DNA of 54,191 nt, taken from assembly GCA_945888475.1 (NCBI GenBank), contig CAMDAB010000007.1, forward strand, positions 1 to 54,191. Reading direction: 5' to 3'. The translations under genes were made by a program, and so were the position numbers. Positions 10,254 to 19,186 of the stretch are shown here, piece by piece (the stretch's first letter is position 1; each line of letters starts with the position of its first letter). The DNA comes from Saprospira grandis DSM 2844 (lineage in GTDB: Bacteria > Bacteroidota > Bacteroidia > Chitinophagales > Saprospiraceae). The notes under the pieces are model-generated. The model did not search any database, was not told the origin of the DNA, and was given only the letters and a program-made list of their open reading frames with translations.

Positions 10254-10757
10254 TTACTGAGGGATAGAAACCTCATATAGCAAAACTATATTCGAGTTTT
10301 TAAAATTCGAAACGATGCTTTCAAATGCTGTTGCACTCAGTTGGTATTCCGATCTGATGAGCAAATACTTCAATTTTGGAAAGTTAGCCACAAATTCAGC
10401 ATTCAGTTTAACCTGATTTTCTTCCCCTTTTTTGCTGAGACTTATTTCCATTAGTTCAATATTAGCATAGCTTGTTTGCGCTGTGTTTAACTTTGAGATT
10501 GAAGCAGCATCCGTTTTAAGATAACTTGGCTTGCCTTCCCCGAAAGTTTTTAGATTGCCACTTTCCAAATAAACTGTTGTCTGAAGATTTTTCAACAGTT
10601 TGTTTAAATTTTCAGTATCTGATTTTGCCAAAGTTTTTTGATAATCTGATACCGAGCTAATGCTTTGTGCATTGCTTTGAAATACAAATACAACAAGCAG
10701 TACAAATAAATTTATACCGATGCGCATGTAATTGTGTTGTTTAAGGATAGGTCTCAT
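10254..10757 (-). CDS. Small secreted hypothetical protein (167 aa)
   Basis: I do not recognise this family. A hydrophobic segment ending SNAQ looks like a Sec signal peptide. It fits better if translation starts at the second Met (residue 11, MRIGINLF, position 10727) than at the first ATG used here. The mature part is about 130 residues, Lys/Ser/Asn-rich, without cysteine, and looks alpha/beta. It contains 'LIRSEYQLSATAFESI' near the C-terminus but no sorting tail. It sits between two SprB-type giants, 64 nt after one and 48 nt before the other, with no terminator on either side, so it is probably co-transcribed with them. It could be a periplasmic accessory of those exported proteins; that is inference from position only. 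Confidence 0.7.
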   Translation of the reverse strand: MRPILKQHNYMRIGINLFVLLVVFVFQSNAQSISSVSDYQKTLAKSDTENLNKLLKNLQTTVYLESGNLKTFGEGKPSYLKTDAASISKLNTAQTSYANIELMEISLSKKGEENQVKLNAEFVANFPKLKYLLIRSEYQLSATAFESIVSNFKNSNIVLLYEVSIPQ

Positions 10758-10821
10758 AAATTAAATAATTTAAAGTAATTAAGGTAGATTTTGAAAAGAT
10801 GATTTGATTTTTATTGTATGC

Positions 10822-13467
10822 CTATTTTACGATCAGTAATCTTGAAGTTTCCAGAATTTCACCGTTTTTGTTCCTGAGGATAACTATGTAGGTGGATGCA
10901 GCCCAATTGTTTACATCGAGGTCAATTTCTCCTTCATTGTTATCTGCGCTGCGTTCGAACAATGATTTTCCGTTATTGTCGATTATGCTGATTATAACTG
11001 CATCATCGCTATTTGTTCTGTAAGAAATTTTGACAAAAGAATTAGCCGGATTCGGACTCAAGCCGATATAGTTTTCTTTTAGTCCGCTTAAGACATTGAT
11101 ACCGTTGTTTTGACAGACTCTTCTTATTCGTAAGCTTATTATCTGACTCAAACAATTGTTGGCATCGCTTACGCTATACCTATACTGACCTGCAGGTAAC
11201 CCGTTGAAAATACCATTTGTATTTGTAAAAGTATTCCCTGCACTGTTTGTCAGACTGAAGTTGTAGGGAGCAGTTCCGCCAGCGGCCTGAATTCTGATAC
11301 TGCCATCAGATCCGACACAGGTTTCATTTGTAATTGCCAAGGTGCGCACCGTAAGTCTGGCAGGCTCTCTTACAGTTACCCTACTTACCCTGGTGCAGCC
11401 AAAATTGTCGGTTGCTGTTACGCTATAGTTCCCTCTGCATAGATTTGTAATAGTTGCTCCGCTCTGGCCATTGCTCCAAACAAAGGTGGCGGGTACATTT
11501 GAACTTGCCGTTGCTGTGCCGTTGCAGGCACCATTGCAGCTTATGGTAGTAGCTGTTGTTGTAACTACAAAAACAGGATTTCCGTTGAGTTGAATTGTAG
11601 TATTAAACGTACAATTATTGGCATCGCGAACAATTACATTGTAAGTGCCGCCGCCTAAATTTGTAATGACATTGCTATTGTAAACAATGTTGTTAACCTG
11701 GTATTGATAGGGAGCAGTCCCTCCGATTGGCGATATGGTAAATCGCCCGTTTCTTCTGCCGCAGGCTGGCTGTATGACATTGATAATTCCTGCAGTAAGT
11801 GCAACAGGAGCGCTAATTGTTATTGTCTGATTGCTGTAACAACCATTTGCATCCATTACAATGGTCTGGTATGTTCCGCTTGCGAGACCATTAAAAATAT
11901 TTGAATTAGAAAAACCATTGCCAATAGAATAAAGGTAAGGAGCTGTGCCCCCATTAGCCGTTAATGTAATAATGCCACCAAAAGTATTGGGTGCAGGACA
12001 CAAATTTACAGAACCTTGAGCAGTATGTGTGAGCGTAGTAGCGCTGCCTCCAATCTGAAAACTGAGATTACTACAGTTTGGCTGACAACTGTTGCTGTCT
12101 GATACCACAATGCTGTAATTGCCTGCAGTGAGATTATTAAAAATACCGCTATTGTTGCTGTATATCAGACCATTGCTGTTATTAATTACAGTAAATGAAT
12201 AAGGAGCTGTACCTCCACCGGCAGTAATCTGCGCTGTACCATCGCTGTTGCTGCACCTCAAATCGCCAAAACTGACCAATGTTACATTGATTGCACAAGG
12301 AGCAGGCGGGCTAGCTGGATTTACATAAATGGAATAAGTATAGGTGTTTTGACCCACAATTGGACAATAATTGTCAGCAACCTGAACCGTAAAGGTATTT
12401 AAACCCGTATCGGCCGGGCTGGCTGTCCAGCAAAAAGTTCCAGTAGGAAAAGGGTTAGAGTTTGAACTGAAGCTGGCCGATGGAATGGCATTGTTGTAGC
12501 TTAAAGTCAACAATTGACCTTGATTCGGATCGCTCGAAAAAATAGTAAAGCAAAGCTGTTGACCAATATTGATTGTAGTGTCGAAGCTGTTGCTGCCATT
12601 TATACCACTGAGACTAGGCGCCTGATTTAAACAATTAACTACGGTGAATTGAATATCTCTGATTACTTCGCCAATTTTAACCCCATTTCTAAACTCTTCG
12701 ACTAAAACACAGACAACCCCAATCTGTAGCGCAGAGGGTGTGAAACTAATAGCACCAGTATTTGCATTGATGTTGATTCCATTTGAACTAATGAGTGGAT
12801 TCTGTGCACTGATCCCCAACTGATTGTTGTATGTAACGGAGGATCCTGCTGCACGTTTGCAGCTAGTAAGTGAATATCTGAGATCATCTCCATCCTGATC
12901 TACAGCGCCATGATTGTAAAATACTGCTTGATTGATACAGGCAAATGGTGTTGGATTGTTCAGAAAAGTGGGAGAATTATTACAGGCACTTAATCCGGTA
13001 TTAATAATTGAACTAATGTACATCTCGTTAGTGCCGGGACTGGTAAGTGTGCTGATTGCATTGTTGCGGCAGCACAGTTGCCAGCCCAAGGTCCAGATGC
13101 TGCAAGTGCTAGGCAGACTCACTGTTCCTTCATATATAAATCTTTGAATTCCAAATTGACCATTGCCCCCATTGCAGGCAGTTCCAACTATGCCAGGACA
13201 ACTGGGTGTAATTTCAGTAACTGATATAAGCGGCAGATTTAGTGTAAAAGATGCACAACCTGGAGAAGATATAGATATTGATTCAATACTATCGGCATTT
13301 ATGCCATTACAATCTCTGTAAAACTGCAGTTTTACCCTGTATTGATTGTTGCCGATGCAATTGTAAGTTAAATCAGCACCCATGGCATGAGTTGCATATA
13401 AATTTTCAGCCAGTGTTGTACTTAGCAATAATGTCAGCAAGATGTACTTGTAAAAATTCAAAATCAT
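10822..13467 (-). CDS. SprB-repeat T9SS surface protein with 'THAMGADLTY' N-terminal domain (881 aa)
   Basis: Start chosen at the ATG at 13467 (MILNFYKYILL...) because it opens directly with a signal peptide; the frame extends 17 codons further upstream to 13518. After the signal peptide comes the domain beginning THAMGADLTY (about 25-265, with 'FYRDCNG'), which recurs in large Bacteroidota surface proteins. An Ig/cadherin-like domain follows at about 285-395 ('SGINGSNSFDTTINIGQQLCF'), then five SprB-like units at about 397-782 and a type A T9SS tail at about 800-881 (LSPNPANSFVKISY ... STYIVILRN). Everything from the Ig-like domain onward is paralogous to the 1552-aa protein downstream. It is the first gene of a likely three-gene unit. 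Role: exported, probably cell-surface. Confidence 0.9.
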   Translation of the reverse strand: MILNFYKYILLTLLLSTTLAENLYATHAMGADLTYNCIGNNQYRVKLQFYRDCNGINADSIESISISSPGCASFTLNLPLISVTEITPSCPGIVGTACNGGNGQFGIQRFIYEGTVSLPSTCSIWTLGWQLCCRNNAISTLTSPGTNEMYISSIINTGLSACNNSPTFLNNPTPFACINQAVFYNHGAVDQDGDDLRYSLTSCKRAAGSSVTYNNQLGISAQNPLISSNGININANTGAISFTPSALQIGVVCVLVEEFRNGVKIGEVIRDIQFTVVNCLNQAPSLSGINGSNSFDTTINIGQQLCFTIFSSDPNQGQLLTLSYNNAIPSASFSSNSNPFPTGTFCWTASPADTGLNTFTVQVADNYCPIVGQNTYTYSIYVNPASPPAPCAINVTLVSFGDLRCSNSDGTAQITAGGGTAPYSFTVINNSNGLIYSNNSGIFNNLTAGNYSIVVSDSNSCQPNCSNLSFQIGGSATTLTHTAQGSVNLCPAPNTFGGIITLTANGGTAPYLYSIGNGFSNSNIFNGLASGTYQTIVMDANGCYSNQTITISAPVALTAGIINVIQPACGRRNGRFTISPIGGTAPYQYQVNNIVYNSNVITNLGGGTYNVIVRDANNCTFNTTIQLNGNPVFVVTTTATTISCNGACNGTATASSNVPATFVWSNGQSGATITNLCRGNYSVTATDNFGCTRVSRVTVREPARLTVRTLAITNETCVGSDGSIRIQAAGGTAPYNFSLTNSAGNTFTNTNGIFNGLPAGQYRYSVSDANNCLSQIISLRIRRVCQNNGINVLSGLKENYIGLSPNPANSFVKISYRTNSDDAVIISIIDNNGKSLFERSADNNEGEIDLDVNNWAASTYIVILRNKNGEILETSRLLIVK
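11120..12275 (-). repeat. SprB tandem repeat array, five units
   Basis: Five encoded SprB-like units. Unit 1 (C-rich, CQPNCSN), unit 2 (YLYSIGNGF), unit 4 (FVWSNGQ) and unit 5 (NFSLTNS) each have a counterpart in the same order in the 1552-aa protein, which has three extra middle units. Confidence 0.82.
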
Positions 13468-13725
13468 ATATTGGGCGCGGTGTTTTGGGTTAGGTATGCG
13501 GCGTTCAGTTAAGAACAATTAAAATAAAATTTTGATTATTATTTTAAAATAAAATTATTCTATATTAAAAATAGGTTAAAAAAATATTAGTTATTCAAGT
13601 TGAAAGCCAAATAAACTTTGGTTTTTATTCACCCACAAAAATATACAATGTTTTTTGATTTTTCCCTTTTCTGTCATCACATGAAGATGTGAAAAATAGT
13701 AAAGCTTTATAATTTTAATTGTTTA

Positions 13726-13903
13726 ACCCAATTCCGTCATTAGAGTTCGTAATGAAGGCCAAAAGTGCGAAGGAAATAAGGGCTCACACAGTTTTTTCGG
13801 GTGAAGGAATAGTCACACCTATTTCAAGCTCGAAAAAACGAGTAAGTGCTTAGTTCCAAAGCAATTATGGGTTGTAATAGAATTTCTAATGACGGATTTG
13901 GGT
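13726..13903. mobile_element. MITE-like element with 19-bp terminal inverted repeats (178 bp)
   Basis: The left end ACCCAATTCCGTCATTAGA (13726-13744) is matched at the right end (13885-13903) by its inverse complement with one mismatch. The flanks carry a short direct duplication (TTA, or TTTAA if the ends are placed one base further in). Inside, GTTTTTTCG (13791-13799) pairs with CGAAAAAAC (13831-13839), and the sequence between them is partly complementary, so the RNA or single strand would fold into a long hairpin. There is no open frame. Ends beginning ACCC are seen in some IS families such as IS982, but I cannot assign a parent element. Confidence 0.6.
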
Positions 13904-13934
13904 TTAACTATTGATTATGACCTAGAAACAAAAA

Positions 13935-13961
13935 GGCCTCAAATTGTGGAAATTTGAGGCC
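13935..13961 (-). terminator. Intrinsic terminator of the 1656-aa gene
   Basis: A perfect 11-bp stem, GGCCTCAAATT (13935-13945) with AATTTGAGGCC (13951-13961), has a 5-nt loop and an A-rich left flank that gives a T tract on the minus strand. It lies about 27 nt past the stop codon. Confidence 0.88.
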
Positions 13962-13987
13962 GGGTATAATTTAAACAATATCAATTA

Positions 13988-16900
13988 TTAGCGGATGCTG
14001 ACTTTTAGTACCTTTCTCCAGTTATCCTGCTGAATGCTAAGATAATAAAGGCCGGGCGCTAAGCTGGTTTTTGGAACAAGTACGCAGTTTGGAACTGTCA
14101 GACTATTTTGCTCAAGTATTCGTCCAAAAGCATCGTAGAGGGAAACGTCAACGCTTCCATTTATATTTCCGCTTAGGGTAAATCCTATGGACTCGGCTGA
14201 GGATGGATTGGATAACAAACGAATTTCAAACTTATCATCATTGTCACAGTCGGCCACAAATACATTGCTGTAGTTAATACTGTTATCGGCATCAATTGCT
14301 TTAATTCTGTAATAATTCAATCCGTTTGAGGGATTGTTGTCAGCAAATTCGTAATTCGATGCACTGTTGCTTAGAGTAGCCAAATTTTCAAAAACGATCG
14401 CATCGGATGAACGTTCAACAACATAAGATAAAGTGTTAGGTGTAATTGCAGTTTCCCAACTTAACTTAATGGAATTATTTAGGCAAATTGCATCGGTTTT
14501 TAGAAAACGAGAATTAAGTAAAATACAATTTATGGCACTGCCATTTAAAATTCCCGATCCTAAAGCTGAATTATTAAAACAACGCTCTGAGTTGATTGAT
14601 ATAGCTTCAACACTTGCATTTGTTATAATAGTGTCCAAAATTGTATTTATTCCCCAGATGTAAGGATTTAAAGCAGTTCCATTGCCTGAAATAGGCGTTA
14701 CATCGAAACTATCTACAATTACTAAGGTGCCGTTCACTCTGTAACTAAAGGAAATATTGATAGGTTGTTGACCGGTAAGTGAAAATAAAGCCTGAAAAGT
14801 ATCACCCGGGCAATATAGAGTATCACCTGGGATGGCTACAAAACTAGGTACAGGTGGATATGCGGTAAAATCCCAGCCTCTGTTATTGCCCTGATCATTT
14901 GCATTGGCACCAGCTTGGAATAAGGCACGTCCCGATGTAGCCCTTGTTGGTAAATCTGAAGAAATTTGTGCCGTATCGCAAAGTCTACTATTACAAGAAG
15001 TTTGCGTACTCAAACCATTCCCAATTGCCCAAATATCGCGCAGGTAGATGAAGTCGACGCAGATTTGACCGCTATCTTTTTGAATGTAACTTTGACTATT
15101 AGTTGCAGTTGAGCTAAAGAAAATCTCTCCGCCTCCCCCTATTCCGATGGCACTAAAATTGGCGCTATTGCCAATATGTTGGGTTGAATCGGCAATAAAA
15201 GTATAATTCTTTGCAGGAGAAAGTCTAAGCAGTTTATTATAGCGGTTGCTCGATCTGAATTCGCCATGCCCTAACATAATAAGAGAATCGATACGGCCCT
15301 GACTTCCTTCGATTATCAAAGGCAGTAGCAACTGGGTTGAAATGCCTGTTATTTTGTTATACCTGCCAAAGTCGGTGCCAATAAATCCACCACCAGCAAA
15401 ACTCACATTGTTGGCGCTGAAATTTCTTGCATAGATACCTAAAAAAGAATTGGAAGAACTTATTTCAATGTTATGATAGCTGGTATTATCGCCTGGATAC
15501 ATTCTGGTATAAGGCACAAAGAGTGAGTTGCCTGCGTAAGCATTTGTGAAAATTATGGTGGAAGTACCTGCATTTACACTAAAGCCGGGATTCGAAACAT
15601 GATAAGGATATCTTGACGTTCCGCCACCGTTTACATAGGCTCCAGTTACAATAAATTGACTCGAACCCAGAATAAGTGAACGAGGAGTACTTACAGTAGA
15701 GCCGAAAGATTCAACCGTTACTTTTTGATTGTTTGTATTGAAAGTACCCTGCCTCAACTCGAAAGTGTGCGGATAAGTGTTTGGGCTTAAAAACGGAGAA
15801 ACAAAAGCATTGGATCTGAAACTGTCCTGAAGTACCCAGGTAGCGCCGGGAGCATTAAAAATAGTTTTCAGATTAAACTGCTGCCCATTTGAGGTGATGT
15901 TTCTGACAGTTGGGTTACCCAAAAAGAAGACATTGCCAAGCATGTTCTGACGCATCGTTCTTGAAAACTGCAATGAACCGTATAGGTCGAGCTGTTCGGT
16001 ATTCGAAGCCTTCAATACAGGGTTGACAGTGGTATTGTGCGTCCACAGCATATCGGCACATTCTGCCGAGTTAGGGTCCAAAGCAATTTCAACAGTATCG
16101 GCAGCGCCCATAAATGAGCCTGTAGTGAAAAACACCGTATCGATTCGGGTAGGAGGGCAGTTGCCAACACTTGGATTATTACCGCCAAATGCATCTAGCA
16201 TCATACCATCTGCAAGCGACCAATTGCGGTTTTGCCCCCAGGATCCCTTGCTGTTGCCAGCAATTCCATCGAACCAATAAAGTTTTCGGGGAAGATTGCC
16301 TATGCCTATCCAGCCTCCTGTATTTCCATTAACAATACTGTTTGTGTAGTTAAAAACAGCACCCGAAGCAGTATTGTCGGTTAAAATTAGATGATTGCCA
16401 ATCTGAGCTATAGATGAAATGAAATTACCACCATTTATTTTAATATTTTTTATACAGGTCCCCTGTGCTGAGAGTCTTGCTGAACCCAGTAATTCCTGTG
16501 TGAATAAACTTGCATGTCCAATTGTAAAAGTGCTACCGGGATTTAAAAACATCAATTGACGATAACTTATATTTCTATTATAACTTGTATTGCCGAAGTA
16601 AAAGGCAGAATCTACGATCAGATTAGCGCTCGAATTAGCTGTGCCATTATTCTCAGTAAGGGTAAAAGTATTGACAATATTTTGGATATTAGTTCGCAAA
16701 AGATGAATGGTATCGGTAGAATTAATAGTGCTTATGTATGATCCGCCCTGAATGAAATTTAATTGATTTACATAGGTATGTCCTTGGTAGCTGCGGTCGA
16801 ATATCGGGGTAGGTCCGTAAAATGTAACAGTGTCTAGTCGGTGACCACTACCCATAACCATTCTTGTTAATGTGCCATTGATGGAATCCTGGATATGTAT

Positions 16901-18958
16901 ATGGGAATTTTTGGCAGAAATTGTTAGATTGCTTGATGCACTATTTACCTCGAAACCATACAAATAGGAAGAGGTTCCGCCAAGATATCTTGAACGAACA
17001 TAAAAATTTGAGCTGTCGATGCTTAGCCTTCTTATGTTATTTGTTCTGTAGGTGGTGAAATTGTTTACGAAAACAGGCTTTTTGTTCGTGTTTAACCCTC
17101 CCCTAAAAAGTATCAGTGAGTACTCAACAGCAAAGTTATTGGGCACTCTAAGTGTGTCGAGCAGAAGATAATCAGATTGTAAATCAGTAGTCTCGATTAC
17201 CAATTTAAAAGGGAAATTTTTACCATTTGAGCGAATAGTCGATGTGTTTTCCCAGGAACGCATTTTTATCACACCATTATATGAAAGTGTCATACTGTTA
17301 CTCCATTCCAAGTTGCCATAAACTTCGAGTAGGGCATAGTTAAAACTGTAATTTGCATTTGTAAAACTACCGCTGCCAAGCCAGATCATATCGTGACACT
17401 CGATAGCTGCCGAATCAGCAATTACAACAGATCCTGCCGGAAAAGTAACATTGTCGTTTAAGGTTGGGGGGCATTGACCGATAATGCCTGTTGTAATGTC
17501 CTGCCAACTGTTAAAATCGGTCCAACGGTTGCTGGGACTACTAACAACCCATCTCAATTGTCGTGCGTTAGGTAGACCTATAGGATTGAGACCAGCAAGC
17601 CAACCACCTACACCAGTACCGGGAACAGCATAAGAGTTGGACCCGGCCTGATAACTCGGTGCTGCAGGACCACTAGCAATGACATCATCCATTTTTACAT
17701 GGTTGGACTGTAAGCCAAGTTCTGCACCGGCTGCAAAATTGAAGCGCATGCGGCGAAGAAACAACTTTTGACGACAGCTGCCAACCAATTGTGTAATACA
17801 ATTACTCTGAGGAATAAAACTGAGATAAGGTGGTGAATATTCATCGCGATCACCCGAGGCATTGTACAAACCGCCCGACTCAATGCGTAATAGGTTATGA
17901 CATGTATAACTCAAATCCAATTCGAAAACACGGACTCCTTTGAAAAAACGAACTGTATTGAATGTTGCATTTGGAAAACCGTTCAAAGCCCTTAAATTGG
18001 TAAAAATTCTGAAATTCACCTCATTATAAATTTCGTTTGCACCCTGAAAACTGCCAACTGAGCCAAGATTGAAGTTCATGACAGACCCATTGCTAATAAA
18101 ATTTATACTTGAGTTACGTACATCCCAATTTGCAAGGTTGATAATAGCATTTGATATGTTTAACGTCCCCTGAGAAGATGGGTAATAATTAAAATCGAGC
18201 ATCTCATGGGTATTGCCAATCATATTCAAAGTGGCATTTGAAGAGGCCGTCCCATTTAAAGTGACAGTATTTAATAGAGCATTGAAGTTAATGTTAATTG
18301 TACCGCCTGTAATATTCAAATCCCTTACTCTGCCTGCGGTAGAACTGCCCTGCATAACAGTATTGATATTGGTAGTACCGGAGATAACTCTAATCGATCC
18401 TCCTACAAAGGATCCTTGAAAATTGACAGTTTTTCCGTTTCCTTGTCTGAGAAAGAGATATTTGACATCACCTTGACGAAAGTTGTTAACTGTATGATTT
18501 GCACCGGTAGGTTCGAAACTGATATTGTTATTTACCATTTGCAAGGCTCTGAATTCATGGGTTTCGTTTCCGGAGGATAAAAAAGTAATATCACCACTCC
18601 ATGAACTAACATTCATTCCGGTCTGCAGATTAAGGCTTCCATAGATATCAGCCTGTGTAGAGCCGTTTAATATGATGTTGGCTCCTGTATTGAATGTAAG
18701 ATTCCGACAGGTAATATTAGAACCTGTGGATGTTGACAAGGTAATTGTTGATCCTGTTGTAAGTCCGGAATTATTATCAAATACTACATCATTGAAAGAC
18801 TGAGGGATCTGTGTGAAAGCATTTCCTGGACCACCTGAGGAGGATGCCCAACGTGACAGATTGTTCCAACTGCCGCTGCCACCTATCCAATAGTAAGTTT
18901 GAGCATTACAATTAAAGATAATGAAGTATATAACAGAAAGTAAAAATAACCTTTTCAT
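13988..18958 (-). CDS. Giant T9SS cargo protein with three W-rich modules (1656 aa)
   Basis: Predicted surface or secreted protein. The signal peptide is residues 1-19 (ends NCNA/Q). Three long modules each open with an aromatic signature: YYWIGGSGSWNNLSRW (about residue 22), LRWVVSSPSNRWTDFNSW (about 466) and LYWFDGIAGNSKGSW (about 894), giving a period of roughly 430 residues. Each module continues as Asn/Ser/Gly/Ile-rich sequence that looks like a parallel beta-helix. A fibronectin-like segment near 1500-1575 ('IKLSWETAITPNTLSYVVERSSD') precedes a type A T9SS tail (about 1580-1656, ends WRKVLKVSIR). A -7 box upstream and a strong terminator downstream suggest a single-gene unit. I see no enzyme motif; beta-helix architecture is inference. 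Confidence 0.9.
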   Translation of the reverse strand: MKRLFLLSVIYFIIFNCNAQTYYWIGGSGSWNNLSRWASSSGGPGNAFTQIPQSFNDVVFDNNSGLTTGSTITLSTSTGSNITCRNLTFNTGANIILNGSTQADIYGSLNLQTGMNVSSWSGDITFLSSGNETHEFRALQMVNNNISFEPTGANHTVNNFRQGDVKYLFLRQGNGKTVNFQGSFVGGSIRVISGTTNINTVMQGSSTAGRVRDLNITGGTININFNALLNTVTLNGTASSNATLNMIGNTHEMLDFNYYPSSQGTLNISNAIINLANWDVRNSSINFISNGSVMNFNLGSVGSFQGANEIYNEVNFRIFTNLRALNGFPNATFNTVRFFKGVRVFELDLSYTCHNLLRIESGGLYNASGDRDEYSPPYLSFIPQSNCITQLVGSCRQKLFLRRMRFNFAAGAELGLQSNHVKMDDVIASGPAAPSYQAGSNSYAVPGTGVGGWLAGLNPIGLPNARQLRWVVSSPSNRWTDFNSWQDITTGIIGQCPPTLNDNVTFPAGSVVIADSAAIECHDMIWLGSGSFTNANYSFNYALLEVYGNLEWSNSMTLSYNGVIKMRSWENTSTIRSNGKNFPFKLVIETTDLQSDYLLLDTLRVPNNFAVEYSLILFRGGLNTNKKPVFVNNFTTYRTNNIRRLSIDSSNFYVRSRYLGGTSSYLYGFEVNSASSNLTISAKNSHIHIQDSINGTLTRMVMGSGHRLDTVTFYGPTPIFDRSYQGHTYVNQLNFIQGGSYISTINSTDTIHLLRTNIQNIVNTFTLTENNGTANSSANLIVDSAFYFGNTSYNRNISYRQLMFLNPGSTFTIGHASLFTQELLGSARLSAQGTCIKNIKINGGNFISSIAQIGNHLILTDNTASGAVFNYTNSIVNGNTGGWIGIGNLPRKLYWFDGIAGNSKGSWGQNRNWSLADGMMLDAFGGNNPSVGNCPPTRIDTVFFTTGSFMGAADTVEIALDPNSAECADMLWTHNTTVNPVLKASNTEQLDLYGSLQFSRTMRQNMLGNVFFLGNPTVRNITSNGQQFNLKTIFNAPGATWVLQDSFRSNAFVSPFLSPNTYPHTFELRQGTFNTNNQKVTVESFGSTVSTPRSLILGSSQFIVTGAYVNGGGTSRYPYHVSNPGFSVNAGTSTIIFTNAYAGNSLFVPYTRMYPGDNTSYHNIEISSSNSFLGIYARNFSANNVSFAGGGFIGTDFGRYNKITGISTQLLLPLIIEGSQGRIDSLIMLGHGEFRSSNRYNKLLRLSPAKNYTFIADSTQHIGNSANFSAIGIGGGGEIFFSSTATNSQSYIQKDSGQICVDFIYLRDIWAIGNGLSTQTSCNSRLCDTAQISSDLPTRATSGRALFQAGANANDQGNNRGWDFTAYPPVPSFVAIPGDTLYCPGDTFQALFSLTGQQPINISFSYRVNGTLVIVDSFDVTPISGNGTALNPYIWGINTILDTIITNASVEAISINSERCFNNSALGSGILNGSAINCILLNSRFLKTDAICLNNSIKLSWETAITPNTLSYVVERSSDAIVFENLATLSNSASNYEFADNNPSNGLNYYRIKAIDADNSINYSNVFVADCDNDDKFEIRLLSNPSSAESIGFTLSGNINGSVDVSLYDAFGRILEQNSLTVPNCVLVPKTSLAPGLYYLSIQQDNWRKVLKVSIR

Positions 18959-18977
18959 AAACTTTTTTTTGGTGTAA

Positions 18978-18985
18978 CAAAATTA
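18978..18985 (-). promoter_or_regulatory. -7 box TAATTTTG for the 1656-aa gene
   Basis: TAATTTTG fits TAnnTTTG and lies 19 nt before the ATG on the minus strand. The position 19 nt further upstream reads TTTCA rather than TTG, so the -33 half is not convincing. Confidence 0.5.
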
Positions 18986-19186
18986 AGGAAAAGGTGTTGA
19001 AGTGAAAGATGTTTAGATTGAAAAAGTAAGGAATTTATGTAAATTAATGACAATTTAATATACTGTAAGAAGTAGTAAAATAATACTATTATGGACAATG
19101 AAGCTTCCTCCCAAATTTATTTATTTGTATAAAGACAAAAGTCGTTTTAATTGTTTTGTGGAACCTATAATTCTTGAAATTTAATA

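Larger units (their letters stand above)
13468..13987. other. 520-bp intergenic region with a MITE-like element and a terminator
   Basis: The stretch between two giant genes holds, from right to left, the terminator of the 1656-aa gene (13935-13961), an inverted-repeat element (13726-13903) and very AT-rich DNA (13510-13720) that presumably contains the promoter for the operon starting at 13467. I could not identify a clear TAnnTTTG box there. Confidence 0.6.
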
